A stretch of 64,000 nt of DNA from CAVSVP01 sp963731125 (GTDB taxonomy: Bacteria; Pseudomonadota; Gammaproteobacteria; Competibacterales; Competibacteraceae). Of this stretch, positions 46,311-54,864 are shown piece by piece. Position numbers and translations under genes: made by a program. The notes below the pieces were generated by a model that saw only the letters and a program-made list of their open reading frames with translations, was not told where the DNA came from and ran no database searches. The stretch covers positions 744,001 through 808,000 of the forward strand of contig CAVSVP010000008.1 in the NCBI GenBank assembly GCA_963731125.1, given 5' to 3'. Each line of letters starts with the position of its first letter. Positions within the stretch are counted from its first letter, which is position 1.

Positions 46311-46403
46311 ATGCCTTCTTTATTCTTAGCGAACATTCGCGCTACCTTTTCCTTGCTCATTGGGTTTGCGATCATGATGTTCCTGGATGTCACCTTAGGA
46401 TAG
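46311..46403 (+). pseudogene. Possible C-terminal remnant of a ZIP-type metal transporter
   Basis: A 30-codon frame, MPSLFLANIRATFSLLIGFA, IMMFLDVTLG-stop, resembles the last helix of ZIP-family transporters, which often end GF-MM--LDVALG. The upstream part of such a gene is not present. It is too short to be sure. Confidence 0.4.
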
Positions 46404-46481
46404 GTTCAGCGGAACCGTTGTAAAGCGTTTTCCAAACGGCGGTTGGTGATCTGCGCAGGGCCAAAAAAAATTCTAAAAAAT

Positions 46482-46525
46482 ATGTTGCAATGCAAAAAAT
46501 AAATTGTTATGCTGCATTGCAACAT
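46482..46525. promoter_or_regulatory. PhaR-like operator: 13-bp perfect inverted repeat before the phasin gene
   Basis: ATGTTGCAATGCA (46482-46494) and TGCATTGCAACAT (46513-46525) are exact reverse complements, and each holds TGC-N3-GCA, the core recognised by PhaR repressors of phasin genes. They are placed 36-80 bp before ATG 46561. PhaR leaves such sites when PHA granules form, switching phasin on. Confidence 0.65.
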
Positions 46526-46560
46526 AACACTTTATCCACTACTTCCCCTGGAGGTGACCT

Positions 46561-46914
46561 ATGCCGCACGATATGTTGAATACCTGGACCGTACCCATGC
46601 AACCCTTGCTGGATGCCGCTCGCCAACTTAACCAATTAGCCGTCGCCAACCTGGAGAGGGTTGTGAATCTACAACTGGCCAGCCTGCAAGCACAAACCGA
46701 TCTGCTTTTCGCCAATTTCAAAGCCGGTTTGGAAGTCAAGGACGCCGAGGGTCTGCGGGCTTATGTCGGTCGCCAGAGCGACATGGCGAAAGTCATAAGC
46801 GAAAAGCTGGTTAAAGATGCCCACCAACTGACTGAAGTCGGTGCCCAATTTAACGCTGAAGCTGTCAGAGTGGTACAGAACGGTATGGATGCAACGACTC
46901 CAAAAGCCGCTTAA
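46561..46914 (+). CDS. Phasin family protein
   Basis: 117 residues, mostly amphipathic helix: LDAARQLNQLAVANLERVVN, LQLASLQAQTDLLFANFKAG, LEVKDAEGLRAYVGRQSDMA. This is the phasin 2 type, coating polyhydroxyalkanoate granules in the cytoplasm. GGAGGTGACCT just before the ATG is a strong ribosome site. The operator with TGC-N3-GCA halves upstream supports a PHA-linked role. A strong terminator follows. No phaC/phaR gene is in this window. Confidence 0.85.
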   Translation: MPHDMLNTWTVPMQPLLDAARQLNQLAVANLERVVNLQLASLQAQTDLLFANFKAGLEVKDAEGLRAYVGRQSDMAKVISEKLVKDAHQLTEVGAQFNAEAVRVVQNGMDATTPKAA

Positions 46915-46932
46915 GCCAACCCCTCGATGTTG

Positions 46933-46966
46933 AAAACCACCTGCCGGTTTTCCGGCAGGTGGTTTT
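46933..46966 (+). terminator. Rho-independent terminator after the phasin gene
   Basis: AAAACCACCTGCCGG - TTTT - CCGGCAGGTGGTTTT, a perfect 15-bp stem with a tetraloop, starts 18 bp after the phasin stop. A-run and T-run on both sides suggest it can work in both directions. Confidence 0.92.
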
Positions 46967-47294
46967 CCTTGCATACATACTCAGCTACCCCAACAATAAC
47001 CCGCAGCATCGTCGTAGCGAAGCGATTGCTTCACTCGCGTCCGCTGACCGGCGGAATAAGCTGTCACCGTCAAAAATCACAGTTGTTACGCAGTTGCACG
47101 GATTTTGGGATAAACTGTGGATATGAATCCACCCCAATGCAACAAACCCGATGGTAGTCAGTTTCTGATGCCCCCCCGCCCCTACACCTTTACCGAGGCA
47201 GCTCGTGTGCAACCTACGCAAGATGATACCTCCGCACATGATGCCTTGAACTGCGCAACCGGTTTATCCGCTTTACCGCACGGCTATCCTAGCC
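46967..47294. other. Intergenic region before the HepT-YihY gene
   Basis: Open frames here have poor coding character. The frame at 47117-47305 ends in His/Gly-rich sequence and I do not think it is a gene. Nothing else recognised. Confidence 0.4.
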
Positions 47295-48614
47295 ATGGCC
47301 ACTGACGCTTCTTCGACCGAATGGCGGCAATACTGGGCGGCAATGGAAATCGGCTGCCGGCGTATCCTGCATTACACCCAGTCCATGGACGAGGCTGCCT
47401 TTGTCAAGGACGGCAAGACGGTTGATGCTGTCATATACAACCTGCAGCTGATCCACGAAGCCGCTCAGAGTTTGCCCGACGATATTCATCCGCGGCTAGC
47501 AGAAACCCATTGGCGTACCCTGGCCGGTTTCAGAGAGCTTACCGCTAACGCCAAATTTGGGCAGGATTCCCAAGAACTGTGGGCAGCAGTGGAACAACAA
47601 GTGCCAACCTTGCTGGCAGCGCTACGTGCTGTACACCAAGCAGCCGTTGAGATTAAGCGCAGTCCCCGGCTACGCCAGCGCGGCCGCCATGCAACCCATC
47701 CGGCCCAAATACCTCCACTGGGTTGGCGAGATATCGGCTGGCGGGTTTGGGACGAACTCTACAAAAATAATCTTTTTATCGTCTCTGCGGGGGTAGCTTT
47801 CTATGGGTTGCTGGCGATCTTTCCGGCTCTGGCGGCCTTGGTTTCCATCTACGGGTTACTGGCAAATCCAGCAGACGTAGAATCGCAATTAGCCATCGTG
47901 GGCGGTATGTTGCCCGCGGACGCCTGGGCAGTTCTCCAGGTCCAGCTGCAAAAGGTCAGCGCACGCTCCCAAACCACCCTTAGCCTCAGTGCCTTTTTCA
48001 GTTTGCTGTTAACTCTATGGAGCGCCCGTGCCGGCATTGGGGCGCTATTGACGGCGATGAACATCGTTTACAAAGAGGAAGAAAAACGCTCGCTGCTGCG
48101 GTTTTACCTGACGGCGTTACTGCTCACGGTGGGGGCTATTTGCTTTGGCGTGGTCGCCCTCGCCTTGATCGTCGCGTTACCTGCTTTGCTGGGCCGCATC
48201 GGTCTCGGTGAAGAAACCACCGTGCTAATCCGCTGGCTACGCTGGCCGTTTCTAACGGTGAGCATTATGTTCGCGCTCGCCGTGCTATACCGCTTTGGCC
48301 CCAGTCGCCTTCCGCCCCGCTGGAAATGGGTCAGCGTGGGGGCGGTGGCCGCTACCTTATTATGGCTTCTCGGTTCCGGATTGTTTTCTTTCTATGTATC
48401 CAATTTTAACTATTACAACGAGACCTACGGTTCGGTAGGAGCCGTGATTATCCTGATGCTCTGGTTCTGGCTGACGGCCTTTATCGTGCTGATGGGTGCC
48501 GAGCTTAATGCCGAAATGGAACATCAAACCAAACAAGACACTACCATTGGGAAACCTAAACCCATGGGCGAACGGAATGCCTATATGGCCGATACCCTCG
48601 GGCGGCGACCCTAG
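47295..48614 (+). CDS. HepT-like domain fused to a YihY/BrkB membrane protein
   Basis: 439 residues. Residues 10-120 resemble the HepT (DUF86, HEPN) fold: MDEAAFVKDGKTVDAVIYNL, LIHEAAQSLPDDIHP, HWRTLAGFRELTANAKFGQD, LWAAVEQQVPTLLAAL. The RNase motif (R-x4-6-H-x-Y) of toxic HepT is not kept (RELTANAKF). Residues 145-420 are a YihY/BrkB-type integral membrane domain with six helices (AFYGLLAIFPALAALVSIYG, LWSARAGIGALLTAMNIVY, NYYNETYGSVGAVIILMLW). YihY proteins were once called RNase BN, but that is wrong; their role, perhaps transport, is unsettled. The fusion suggests a regulatory or interaction domain. No MntA/nucleotidyltransferase partner is adjacent. Confidence 0.8.
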   Translation: MATDASSTEWRQYWAAMEIGCRRILHYTQSMDEAAFVKDGKTVDAVIYNLQLIHEAAQSLPDDIHPRLAETHWRTLAGFRELTANAKFGQDSQELWAAVEQQVPTLLAALRAVHQAAVEIKRSPRLRQRGRHATHPAQIPPLGWRDIGWRVWDELYKNNLFIVSAGVAFYGLLAIFPALAALVSIYGLLANPADVESQLAIVGGMLPADAWAVLQVQLQKVSARSQTTLSLSAFFSLLLTLWSARAGIGALLTAMNIVYKEEEKRSLLRFYLTALLLTVGAICFGVVALALIVALPALLGRIGLGEETTVLIRWLRWPFLTVSIMFALAVLYRFGPSRLPPRWKWVSVGAVAATLLWLLGSGLFSFYVSNFNYYNETYGSVGAVIILMLWFWLTAFIVLMGAELNAEMEHQTKQDTTIGKPKPMGERNAYMADTLGRRP

Positions 48615-48797
48615 CTGTAGCGAAGGAACGTAAACACACGGCGCAAAAACCGCCAGTTGCATTCTGCCGTCGCGCGCTCACCCTCTTCTGCTACAGGGCT
48701 TTCTGCGGATACCACGCGGGTAACAGGTTTTGCAATTCATGTTTCTCGGTTATCATCGGAGACTATTGGACACCTATCATCACGCTGAGGACAGGCT

Positions 48798-49520
48798 ATG
48801 GTTGCACCCTCGTCAGATCTGCAAACCCTGGGAGATCTCACCTTCCGAGTACTCTATCGCGGTGCCTTCGCACTGCTGGAAGTCCACCTCCGACACGGTC
48901 AGACTGTCAAGGCCCAATCCGACGCCATGGTGGCCATGGATGCCACCGTGGACGTGGAAGGCAAGGTGGAGGGTGGTCTTCTCGGCGGTCTCGGGCGAAT
49001 GCTGAGCGGGGAGAGTTTCTTCTTTCAGACCCTGCGGGCAACGCGGGGGGCGGGGGTAGTCCATCTGGCCCCGGCCCAACCCGGCGATCTGCTGCCCATT
49101 CAGCTGAACGGGACCACGGCCTATGTCCTGCAAAAGGATGGCTTTCTCGCCGCCAGCGAGGGCTTGGAGATCTCCACCACCGCCCAGAATCTCGCTCGGG
49201 GGCTGTTCAGCGGCGAGGGCTTCTTCATCCTCAAAGCCCGGGGCAGGGGCATGCTATTTGCCGAAAGCTACGGGGCTATCCATGAACTGGACGTGTCCTC
49301 CGGGGAGGAGATCCTCGTCGACAACGGGCATCTGGTGGCCTGGCCTGAAACCATGGACTACAGCCTGGAGAAGGCCAGCCGCGGCTGGATCTCCAGCTTC
49401 ACCTCCGGCGAGGGGCTGGTATGCCGCTTCCGAGGACCGGGTAAGGTCTATATCCAGAGCCGTAACCCCGCCGCCTTCGGTGCCTGGGTGCGCCCCCTGT
49501 TACCCAACCGACGGAGTTGA
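48798..49520 (+). CDS. AIM24/TIGR00266 family protein
   Basis: 240 residues from ATG 48798 (AGGAC upstream). The family fold (double beta-sheet, TRAP-like) shows in LRHGQTVKAQSDAMVAMDAT, VEGGLLGGLGRMLSGESFFF, NLARGLFSGEGFFILKARG and GEEILVDNGHLVAW. The molecular role of bacterial AIM24 proteins is unknown. The next gene carries a second AIM24 domain about 60 percent alike, so the pair arose by duplication and the products may act together. The stop overlaps the region just before the next ATG. Confidence 0.85.
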   Translation: MVAPSSDLQTLGDLTFRVLYRGAFALLEVHLRHGQTVKAQSDAMVAMDATVDVEGKVEGGLLGGLGRMLSGESFFFQTLRATRGAGVVHLAPAQPGDLLPIQLNGTTAYVLQKDGFLAASEGLEISTTAQNLARGLFSGEGFFILKARGRGMLFAESYGAIHELDVSSGEEILVDNGHLVAWPETMDYSLEKASRGWISSFTSGEGLVCRFRGPGKVYIQSRNPAAFGAWVRPLLPNRRS

Positions 49521-49525
49521 AAGCC

Positions 49526-50896
49526 ATGACCCGGGAACTCCAGCAGGGGGGTAATATTCCCCTACCCGACGTACCCGAGATCGTCATCGGCATCGGCTGG
49601 GAACCGGAAAAGCCCGGAGACCAGGACGTCGACCCCAGTGCCTTCCTGCTGGGACAGAATACCCGGGTGAGCGACGATCAGGACTTCGTCTTCTACAACA
49701 ATCCCCGCTCCTTCTGCGCCTCGGTGCAAATGGCGCAGGGCAGCGCTCCGGACCGCCGGCAGTTTCGCATCCGGCTCAATAGCGTACCGGCCCGGGTGGA
49801 GAGGATCGCCGTCTGCCTGACCCTGTTCGGCGGCGGCTCCCTGGCGAAGGCCCAACACCTCCATATCCGGGTTCTGGACGATCGGGACGTGGAGCAAGTG
49901 ACGTTCCGACCCTCCACTCGGCACATGGTGGAAACGGCGCTGATCCTCGGCGAGGTTTATCGACGCAACAAGCAATGGAAATTTCGCGCCATAGGCCAGG
50001 GCTTTGCAGGGGGCCTCGACCCGTTGGCCCGGCACTTCGGCGTGGAGGTGGAGGACGATACCGCCGGACAGCCGGCCCCCGCGAGTCCTACTCCTCCGCC
50101 GCCATCGTCGCCACCCACCGCCACGACACCCCCTTCTGGCGACGGTGTGCTGTCTATCGCCAAGGCGCCGGCCACCGGGGCCCTGCCCACCGGCAGCCAA
50201 CCGGCACAATCCCGGGTGGCGAGCCTGAGCTACGAGATCCTCTACCGGGGGGCCTATGCGCTGGCCCGGGTGGATCTGCCCCAGGGGCGGCGGTTGCGCG
50301 CCCAGTCCGATGCCATGGTGGCCATGAGTCCCACGGTGGATGTGGCGGGCAAGATGGAAGGAGGACTGCTGGGAGGGCTCGGGCGGCTGGTCAGCGGCGA
50401 GAGTTTGTTTCTTCAGACCCTCTCGGCCACCCGGGGGGCGGGATCGGTCTACTTCGCTCCTGCCTCCCCCGGCGATATCGCCGCCGTGGAAATCGATGGA
50501 GAGGGCTTGATCATCCAGCGGGATGGCTTTCTGGCCTGTAGCGAGGGGGTCCAGGTCAATACTCAGGTGCAGAACATCGCCAAGGGGCTGTTCAGCGGCG
50601 AAGGATTTTTTATCCTCAAGGCAGAGGGCCGCGGGCTGGTGTTCTTAGAGTCCTACGGGGCGATCCATCAGATGGAGCTGCAACCCGGCGCACAGAAGAT
50701 CGTCGATAACGGCCATTTGGTGGCGTGGTCCCGCTCCATGGACTATCGGCTGGAAGCGGCTAGTGTCGGAATCGTCGCCGCCCTAACCTCCGGGGAGAAC
50801 ATCGTCTGTCGTTTTACCGGGCCGGGCAAACTGCTCCTTCAGACTCGTCAGCCCCGTCGATTCGGGCTGTGGATTAGTCGCTTACTGCCCGGTTAG
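49526..50896 (+). CDS. TerD-domain protein fused to an AIM24 domain
   Basis: 456 residues from ATG 49526 (GGAG 9 nt upstream, overlapping the end of the first gene). Residues 1-175 are a TerD (stress/tellurite) domain: IVIGIGWEPEKPGDQDVDPS, DDQDFVFYNNPRS, RIAVCLTLFGG and EVYRRNKQWKFRAIGQGFAG, with acidic residues for Ca2+ binding. A Pro/Ser/Thr-rich linker (about 180-230) follows, then an AIM24 domain (RRLRAQSDAMVAMSPTVDVA...NIAKGLFSGEGFFILKAEG). TerD proteins work in stress-linked Ter complexes at the membrane. No other ter genes are near. Confidence 0.85.
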   Translation: MTRELQQGGNIPLPDVPEIVIGIGWEPEKPGDQDVDPSAFLLGQNTRVSDDQDFVFYNNPRSFCASVQMAQGSAPDRRQFRIRLNSVPARVERIAVCLTLFGGGSLAKAQHLHIRVLDDRDVEQVTFRPSTRHMVETALILGEVYRRNKQWKFRAIGQGFAGGLDPLARHFGVEVEDDTAGQPAPASPTPPPPSSPPTATTPPSGDGVLSIAKAPATGALPTGSQPAQSRVASLSYEILYRGAYALARVDLPQGRRLRAQSDAMVAMSPTVDVAGKMEGGLLGGLGRLVSGESLFLQTLSATRGAGSVYFAPASPGDIAAVEIDGEGLIIQRDGFLACSEGVQVNTQVQNIAKGLFSGEGFFILKAEGRGLVFLESYGAIHQMELQPGAQKIVDNGHLVAWSRSMDYRLEAASVGIVAALTSGENIVCRFTGPGKLLLQTRQPRRFGLWISRLLPG

Positions 50897-51006
50897 GGCA
50901 GGCGGCGGTGCTCAGGAAGCTTTAAAATAAGCATGCAAAATCTCTCGGAATTATCGAAGTGAGCGCTATGCTTAAGGAGGCAGTCATTGCTTTGTGGAGA
51001 TTCGTG

Positions 51007-51219
51007 ATGAAAAAAACATTACCCATCCTTGGCCTGATTTTGAGCAGCAGCCTAGTGCTCGCGGCTGACCAGCCGACTTTTGCGGAACTCGACACTAACC
51101 AGGATGGTTATATCAGCTCTACCGAAGCCGAAGCGCATCCTCCGCTCAAAGAATACATGACGCAAACAGAGAAAGAACAAATCAGCGATCCGGAATTTCA
51201 TGAGTGGTTAGGAGATTGA
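51007..51219 (+). CDS. Small secreted EF-hand protein
   Basis: 70 residues from ATG 51007. A signal peptide (MKKTLPILGLILSSSLVLAA) is followed by one EF-hand loop, DTNQDGYISSTEAE (Asp-x-Asn-x-Asp-Gly-x-Ile-x3-Glu), and a short acidic helix. It probably binds Ca2+ in the periplasm or outside. The upstream in-frame ATG at 50959 would put charged residues before the signal and is less likely. It converges on comEC with 3 bp between stops. Confidence 0.8.
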   Translation: MKKTLPILGLILSSSLVLAADQPTFAELDTNQDGYISSTEAEAHPPLKEYMTQTEKEQISDPEFHEWLGD

Positions 51220-51222
51220 CCG

Positions 51223-53505
51223 TTACGGAGTATGCCAATAGCGTCGGACTTGCTGACGATAGAGCGTTGGGATGAGCGCCTGGCGCGCCGTGATGTGAAA
51301 GGTAATACAGCCGTGCTGGGCGGTATCGAGCACAGTGGCACCCGTCTGGCGATAGTACAGGGTGGTCTCAGCCGTCGGATAGCGGCTGTCCGAGCCGGTG
51401 GAAAACAACACGTAGCGGGGATTGACGTTGGTAAGAAAGCTTGGTAACTCCTCTTTACGGGTACCATGATGCGGCGCTACCAGCACTGAAGCTGCCAGTG
51501 CGTTGCCATACCGCTTCACCAAGACGGCCTGCGCCGCAGATTCGCTGTCGCCCGGCAATAGTACGCGCCCCGTCTTGCCCTCCACCAAGAGAACACAGGA
51601 GGCATTATCGCCTGAGAATTCCCCCGCGCCGGAAGGATGCAGCAGGCGAAAGCGCACGCCATCCCAACTCCACCCTTGGCCTTCCCGACAAGGCTGAGCG
51701 CCTGCGACAGGTACCGCTACGAGCGAGGACGTCAACACCTGTCCGACCTCCAGCTGTTCCAGTAAAGAACGCGTACCGCCCAGATGCGCATTATCGGCAT
51801 GGCTGAGAATCAAAGTATCAACTCTCGTCACCCTCTGCTGCAGCAAAAACGGCAACACGGCGCTGCGTCCCGCGTCGAAGCCAACGCTCCAGCGCGGGCC
51901 CGTGTCATAGACCAGGGTATGGGTAGCGGTACGCACAACCGCTGCTAAACCGGGCCCTACATCGAGCAAACTAAACCACACCTCACCCGGTGCGGGTGCG
52001 GCTTTGGGGAAATACAACAAGGGCAGGCATAAGACACCGCCTAACCATCGCCCCGGAAGCCCCCGGGGTGCTAATAGCAAGATTAGCCCCGGCAGCGCAA
52101 AGCCCAGGCTCCAAAGCGGCGGCGCCGGCCAAGGGAACGACGCCCAGGACACGTCGCTAAGCCAGACCAGATAACTCCATAGCCAATCCATAGCCAGTTC
52201 GGCTACCTTTAGCAGCCCCGCCTGAGCGGTCGCACTCAGCAGCCCCGCCAGCACCGCCAGTAATGTCAAGGGCACCACCGTTACGCTGACCCATGGGATA
52301 GCGATAAGGTTGGCCAGTGGTGCCAGCAGGGAAAGCTGCTGAAATAACATCAAGGTCGCGGGCAGTAACGCCAGGGCAACGATGCATTGCAGACGTACCC
52401 ACTGCCCTAACGTCCGCCCCACCTGCCTGCGTCCGCTCAGGGCATAAACCAGCGCCGCCACCGCGCCGAAGGACAGCCAAAATCCTCCCGCCAGAGGCGC
52501 CGTAGAATCGGTGAGCAGTACCGCCCATAAGGCCAGCGCCAGGAGGCGGCTGGGAACGATAGGACGCTGGCTCAGCAGTGCCAGCATGGCGACGGCGACC
52601 ATCAAAAAAGCGCGTTGGGTGGGCAGTGACATGCCGGCCAACAAAGTATAGCCTCCGGCACCCAGCAGGGCTCCTAAGGCAGCCGCTTTACCGGCCGGCC
52701 AGCGATAAACCAAACACGGCACCCACGCCCAGCCATAACGCACCAACCCAAACACCAAGCCCGCCATTAACCCGATATGCAGGCCCGAGATGGCCAGCAA
52801 ATGACCGGTACCGGTACGGGTAAATACCTCCCATTGCCAGGGCGGAATGGCTTGCCGGTCCCCCACCGCCAGGGCAGTCAGAATGCCCCGGTAGGGACTA
52901 TCCGACAAGCGTTGTGCAAAGCGCTCCGCCACGGCTTGCCGGAAGCGCTGTAAGGGATAACGAACCGCCCTTGCCACCCGGCGTGGTGCCGGATAGATTC
53001 GTACATACCCCTGGGCGGTAATTCCCTGACGAAATAACCAGCGCTCATAGTCAAAGCCGCCGGGATTCGCCAAACCGCGTGGCCGCTTTAGACGTACCGT
53101 CAATTCCCACGGCTCACCGACGCGCAGCCCCGGGTGAGGAGCGTACCAGTTCAGACGTAACTTTCCTGAAAAGGGCACTTCTCTGGCTCCGTGCTGGAGA
53201 ACATCCACCTTAAGTTGAAAACGGACACGGCGGTGGGTAATCTCGGGCAGAGAAACGATCCAGCCCGTTACACGGAGATCGACAGATTCCAGCTCGGCGG
53301 GCAAGAGGTCTTTCTGCGCCGGCGAGATCCACAGCAGCCCCCAGCAGAAACCCGCCAGACACCAGGCCGGCAAGCGCAATAGAGGAAAGCGCCAGATGAC
53401 CCACAGTATCCCCACCAGACTGCAACCCCACCAGCGCTCGGGCAGGTCGGCCAGGCTATGAAACACCAACAGGCCGGCGAGAAACGCAATGACACCTAAA
53501 CGCAT
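51223..53505 (-). CDS. comEC: ComEC/Rec2 family DNA-uptake channel
   Basis: 760 residues. The N-terminal membrane and OB-fold part is followed by the competence domain (RFAQRLSDSPYRGILTALAV, GDRQAIP, GTGHLLAISGLHIGLMAG), then a C-terminal metallo-beta-lactamase-like domain with LILSHADNAHLGGT, VLLPGDSES and LVAPHHGTRKEE. ComEC takes single-stranded DNA through the inner membrane during natural transformation. The gene looks complete. Its order next to DUF2062 and lolCD is common in gammaproteobacteria. Confidence 0.93.
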   Translation of the reverse strand: MRLGVIAFLAGLLVFHSLADLPERWWGCSLVGILWVIWRFPLLRLPAWCLAGFCWGLLWISPAQKDLLPAELESVDLRVTGWIVSLPEITHRRVRFQLKVDVLQHGAREVPFSGKLRLNWYAPHPGLRVGEPWELTVRLKRPRGLANPGGFDYERWLFRQGITAQGYVRIYPAPRRVARAVRYPLQRFRQAVAERFAQRLSDSPYRGILTALAVGDRQAIPPWQWEVFTRTGTGHLLAISGLHIGLMAGLVFGLVRYGWAWVPCLVYRWPAGKAAALGALLGAGGYTLLAGMSLPTQRAFLMVAVAMLALLSQRPIVPSRLLALALWAVLLTDSTAPLAGGFWLSFGAVAALVYALSGRRQVGRTLGQWVRLQCIVALALLPATLMLFQQLSLLAPLANLIAIPWVSVTVVPLTLLAVLAGLLSATAQAGLLKVAELAMDWLWSYLVWLSDVSWASFPWPAPPLWSLGFALPGLILLLAPRGLPGRWLGGVLCLPLLYFPKAAPAPGEVWFSLLDVGPGLAAVVRTATHTLVYDTGPRWSVGFDAGRSAVLPFLLQQRVTRVDTLILSHADNAHLGGTRSLLEQLEVGQVLTSSLVAVPVAGAQPCREGQGWSWDGVRFRLLHPSGAGEFSGDNASCVLLVEGKTGRVLLPGDSESAAQAVLVKRYGNALAASVLVAPHHGTRKEELPSFLTNVNPRYVLFSTGSDSRYPTAETTLYYRQTGATVLDTAQHGCITFHITARQALIPTLYRQQVRRYWHTP

Positions 53506-53600
53506 ATCTGTTGCGTGTCACAATAACTGTGAATAATGGCTTCCATAACCCAATATTGTCCTTTACTTCACAACACGCAGATAACACTTACAGACACCTT

Positions 53601-54122
53601 ATGGCCAGGCGATTTCTTAAACGCTACCTGCCGAATCACCAAAGCATTCGCGAGCACAGGCATTTGCGGTTCTTGGGCAAGCGGCTGCACGATCCTAATC
53701 TGTGGCATCTTAACCGCCGCTCCGTTGCCGGGGCCATGGGCGTAGGAGTGGTTGTCGCCTTTATTCCCCTGCCCGGTCAGGTCATCATTGCCGCATTCGC
53801 CGCCATCTGGCTACGGATCAACCTGCCCCTGACCGTTACCACAGTGTTTATCACCAATCCCTTTACCATGCCACCCGTATTTTACTTTACCTATAAGGTG
53901 GGGGTGTGGATGCTAGGAACGCCACCCCAGCCTTTCGCCTTTGAACTCTCCCTACACTGGTTATGGCATAAAGCGGGCGCTATCTGGGCGCCACTGCTGA
54001 TTGGCTCGCTGACCGTCGGCGTGCTATTGGGAACAACGGTTTATGGTGTCGTGCGCCTGCTTTGGCGGCTTCAAGTCATCCGCCGCCGCCGCAAACCCAA
54101 CAAATCGACGTCACGCTTCTGA
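53601..54122 (+). CDS. DUF2062 membrane protein
   Basis: 173 residues from ATG 53601 (the frame is open upstream, but conserved sequence begins here: MARRFLKRYLPNHQSIREHR). The family block RSVAGAMGVGVVVAFIPLPG, TVFITNPFTMPPVFYFTYKV identifies DUF2062, with three or four helices. Function unknown. It is divergent from comEC and convergent with lolD (1 bp between stops). Confidence 0.88.
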   Translation: MARRFLKRYLPNHQSIREHRHLRFLGKRLHDPNLWHLNRRSVAGAMGVGVVVAFIPLPGQVIIAAFAAIWLRINLPLTVTTVFITNPFTMPPVFYFTYKVGVWMLGTPPQPFAFELSLHWLWHKAGAIWAPLLIGSLTVGVLLGTTVYGVVRLLWRLQVIRRRRKPNKSTSRF

Positions 54123-54123
54123 G

Positions 54124-54864
54124 TCAAGACTTCCGCTGCAGTCCGCCATCCGCCAGACGCCAGATACCATCGATACGAGCCGCGAGAGCCTCATCATGGG
54201 TGACAATCACAAAACTGGTATTAAGAGAGCGATTTAATTCCAGCATTAACTCGAACACTTGCTCGGCGCTACGCCGGTCGAGGTTACCGGTGGGTTCGTC
54301 GGCCAGTACGCAGGCGGGCTCGCTGATCAGCGCCCGGGCCACCGCCGCGCGCTGGCGTTCACCGCCGGACAGTTCGCCGGGCTTATGGGTCAGTCGTTCC
54401 GCCAAGCCGACCTTTGCCAGCAGCTCGGCGGCACGGCGCACCGCCTCCGCCGTCTTCTGTCCGCGAATCAAGAGCGGCATGGCCACGTTTTCCAAGGCGG
54501 TGAACTCCGGCAGCAAATGATGAAATTGATAAACAAACCCCAGCAACCGGTTGCGCAACCGCCCCCGCTCGGCATCCTTCATCCGGGTCAACGGATGACC
54601 GGCAACGATCACTTCACCGTCGGAGGGGGTATCCAGGCCCCCTAACAAGTGCAATAAGGTGCTCTTACCGGCGCCGGAGCTGCCCACAATAGCCACCCGT
54701 TCACCCGGCTGTATACTAAAGTTCACATCGCGCAGTACCTCCAATGTCTGATTGCCCTGCCGAAAGCATTTGCGCAACCCCCGGCACTGCAGCACCGCCG
54801 GGTTCAGTTCTGGTCCGGCATCCAAGCCCACCGGCTCCGCCACGGCGACCACTTCCTTATTCAT
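54124..54864 (-). CDS. lolD: Lipoprotein-releasing ABC transporter ATPase LolD
   Basis: 246 residues from ATG 54864. Walker A GSSGAGKST, Q-loop FVYQFHHLLPEFTALENVAM, signature LSGGERQRAAVARAL, Walker B CVLADEPTGNLD and H-loop VIVTHDEALA are all intact. With LolC/LolE it powers the release of outer-membrane lipoproteins to LolA. The start overlaps the lolC stop by 8 bp (ATGAATAA). An extended N-terminus (about 20 residues) precedes the usual start of the domain. Confidence 0.93.
   Translation of the reverse strand: MNKEVVAVAEPVGLDAGPELNPAVLQCRGLRKCFRQGNQTLEVLRDVNFSIQPGERVAIVGSSGAGKSTLLHLLGGLDTPSDGEVIVAGHPLTRMKDAERGRLRNRLLGFVYQFHHLLPEFTALENVAMPLLIRGQKTAEAVRRAAELLAKVGLAERLTHKPGELSGGERQRAAVARALISEPACVLADEPTGNLDRRSAEQVFELMLELNRSLNTSFVIVTHDEALAARIDGIWRLADGGLQRKS

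Noticed and set aside
47117..47305. A 62-codon frame before the HepT-YihY gene
   Set aside because: Low-complexity tail, overlap with the next start, no ribosome site and no family.
47295..47700. A HepT/MntA toxin-antitoxin pair
   Set aside because: The HepT-like domain lacks the R-x4-6-H-x-Y motif, is fused to a membrane domain, and has no MntA gene beside it.
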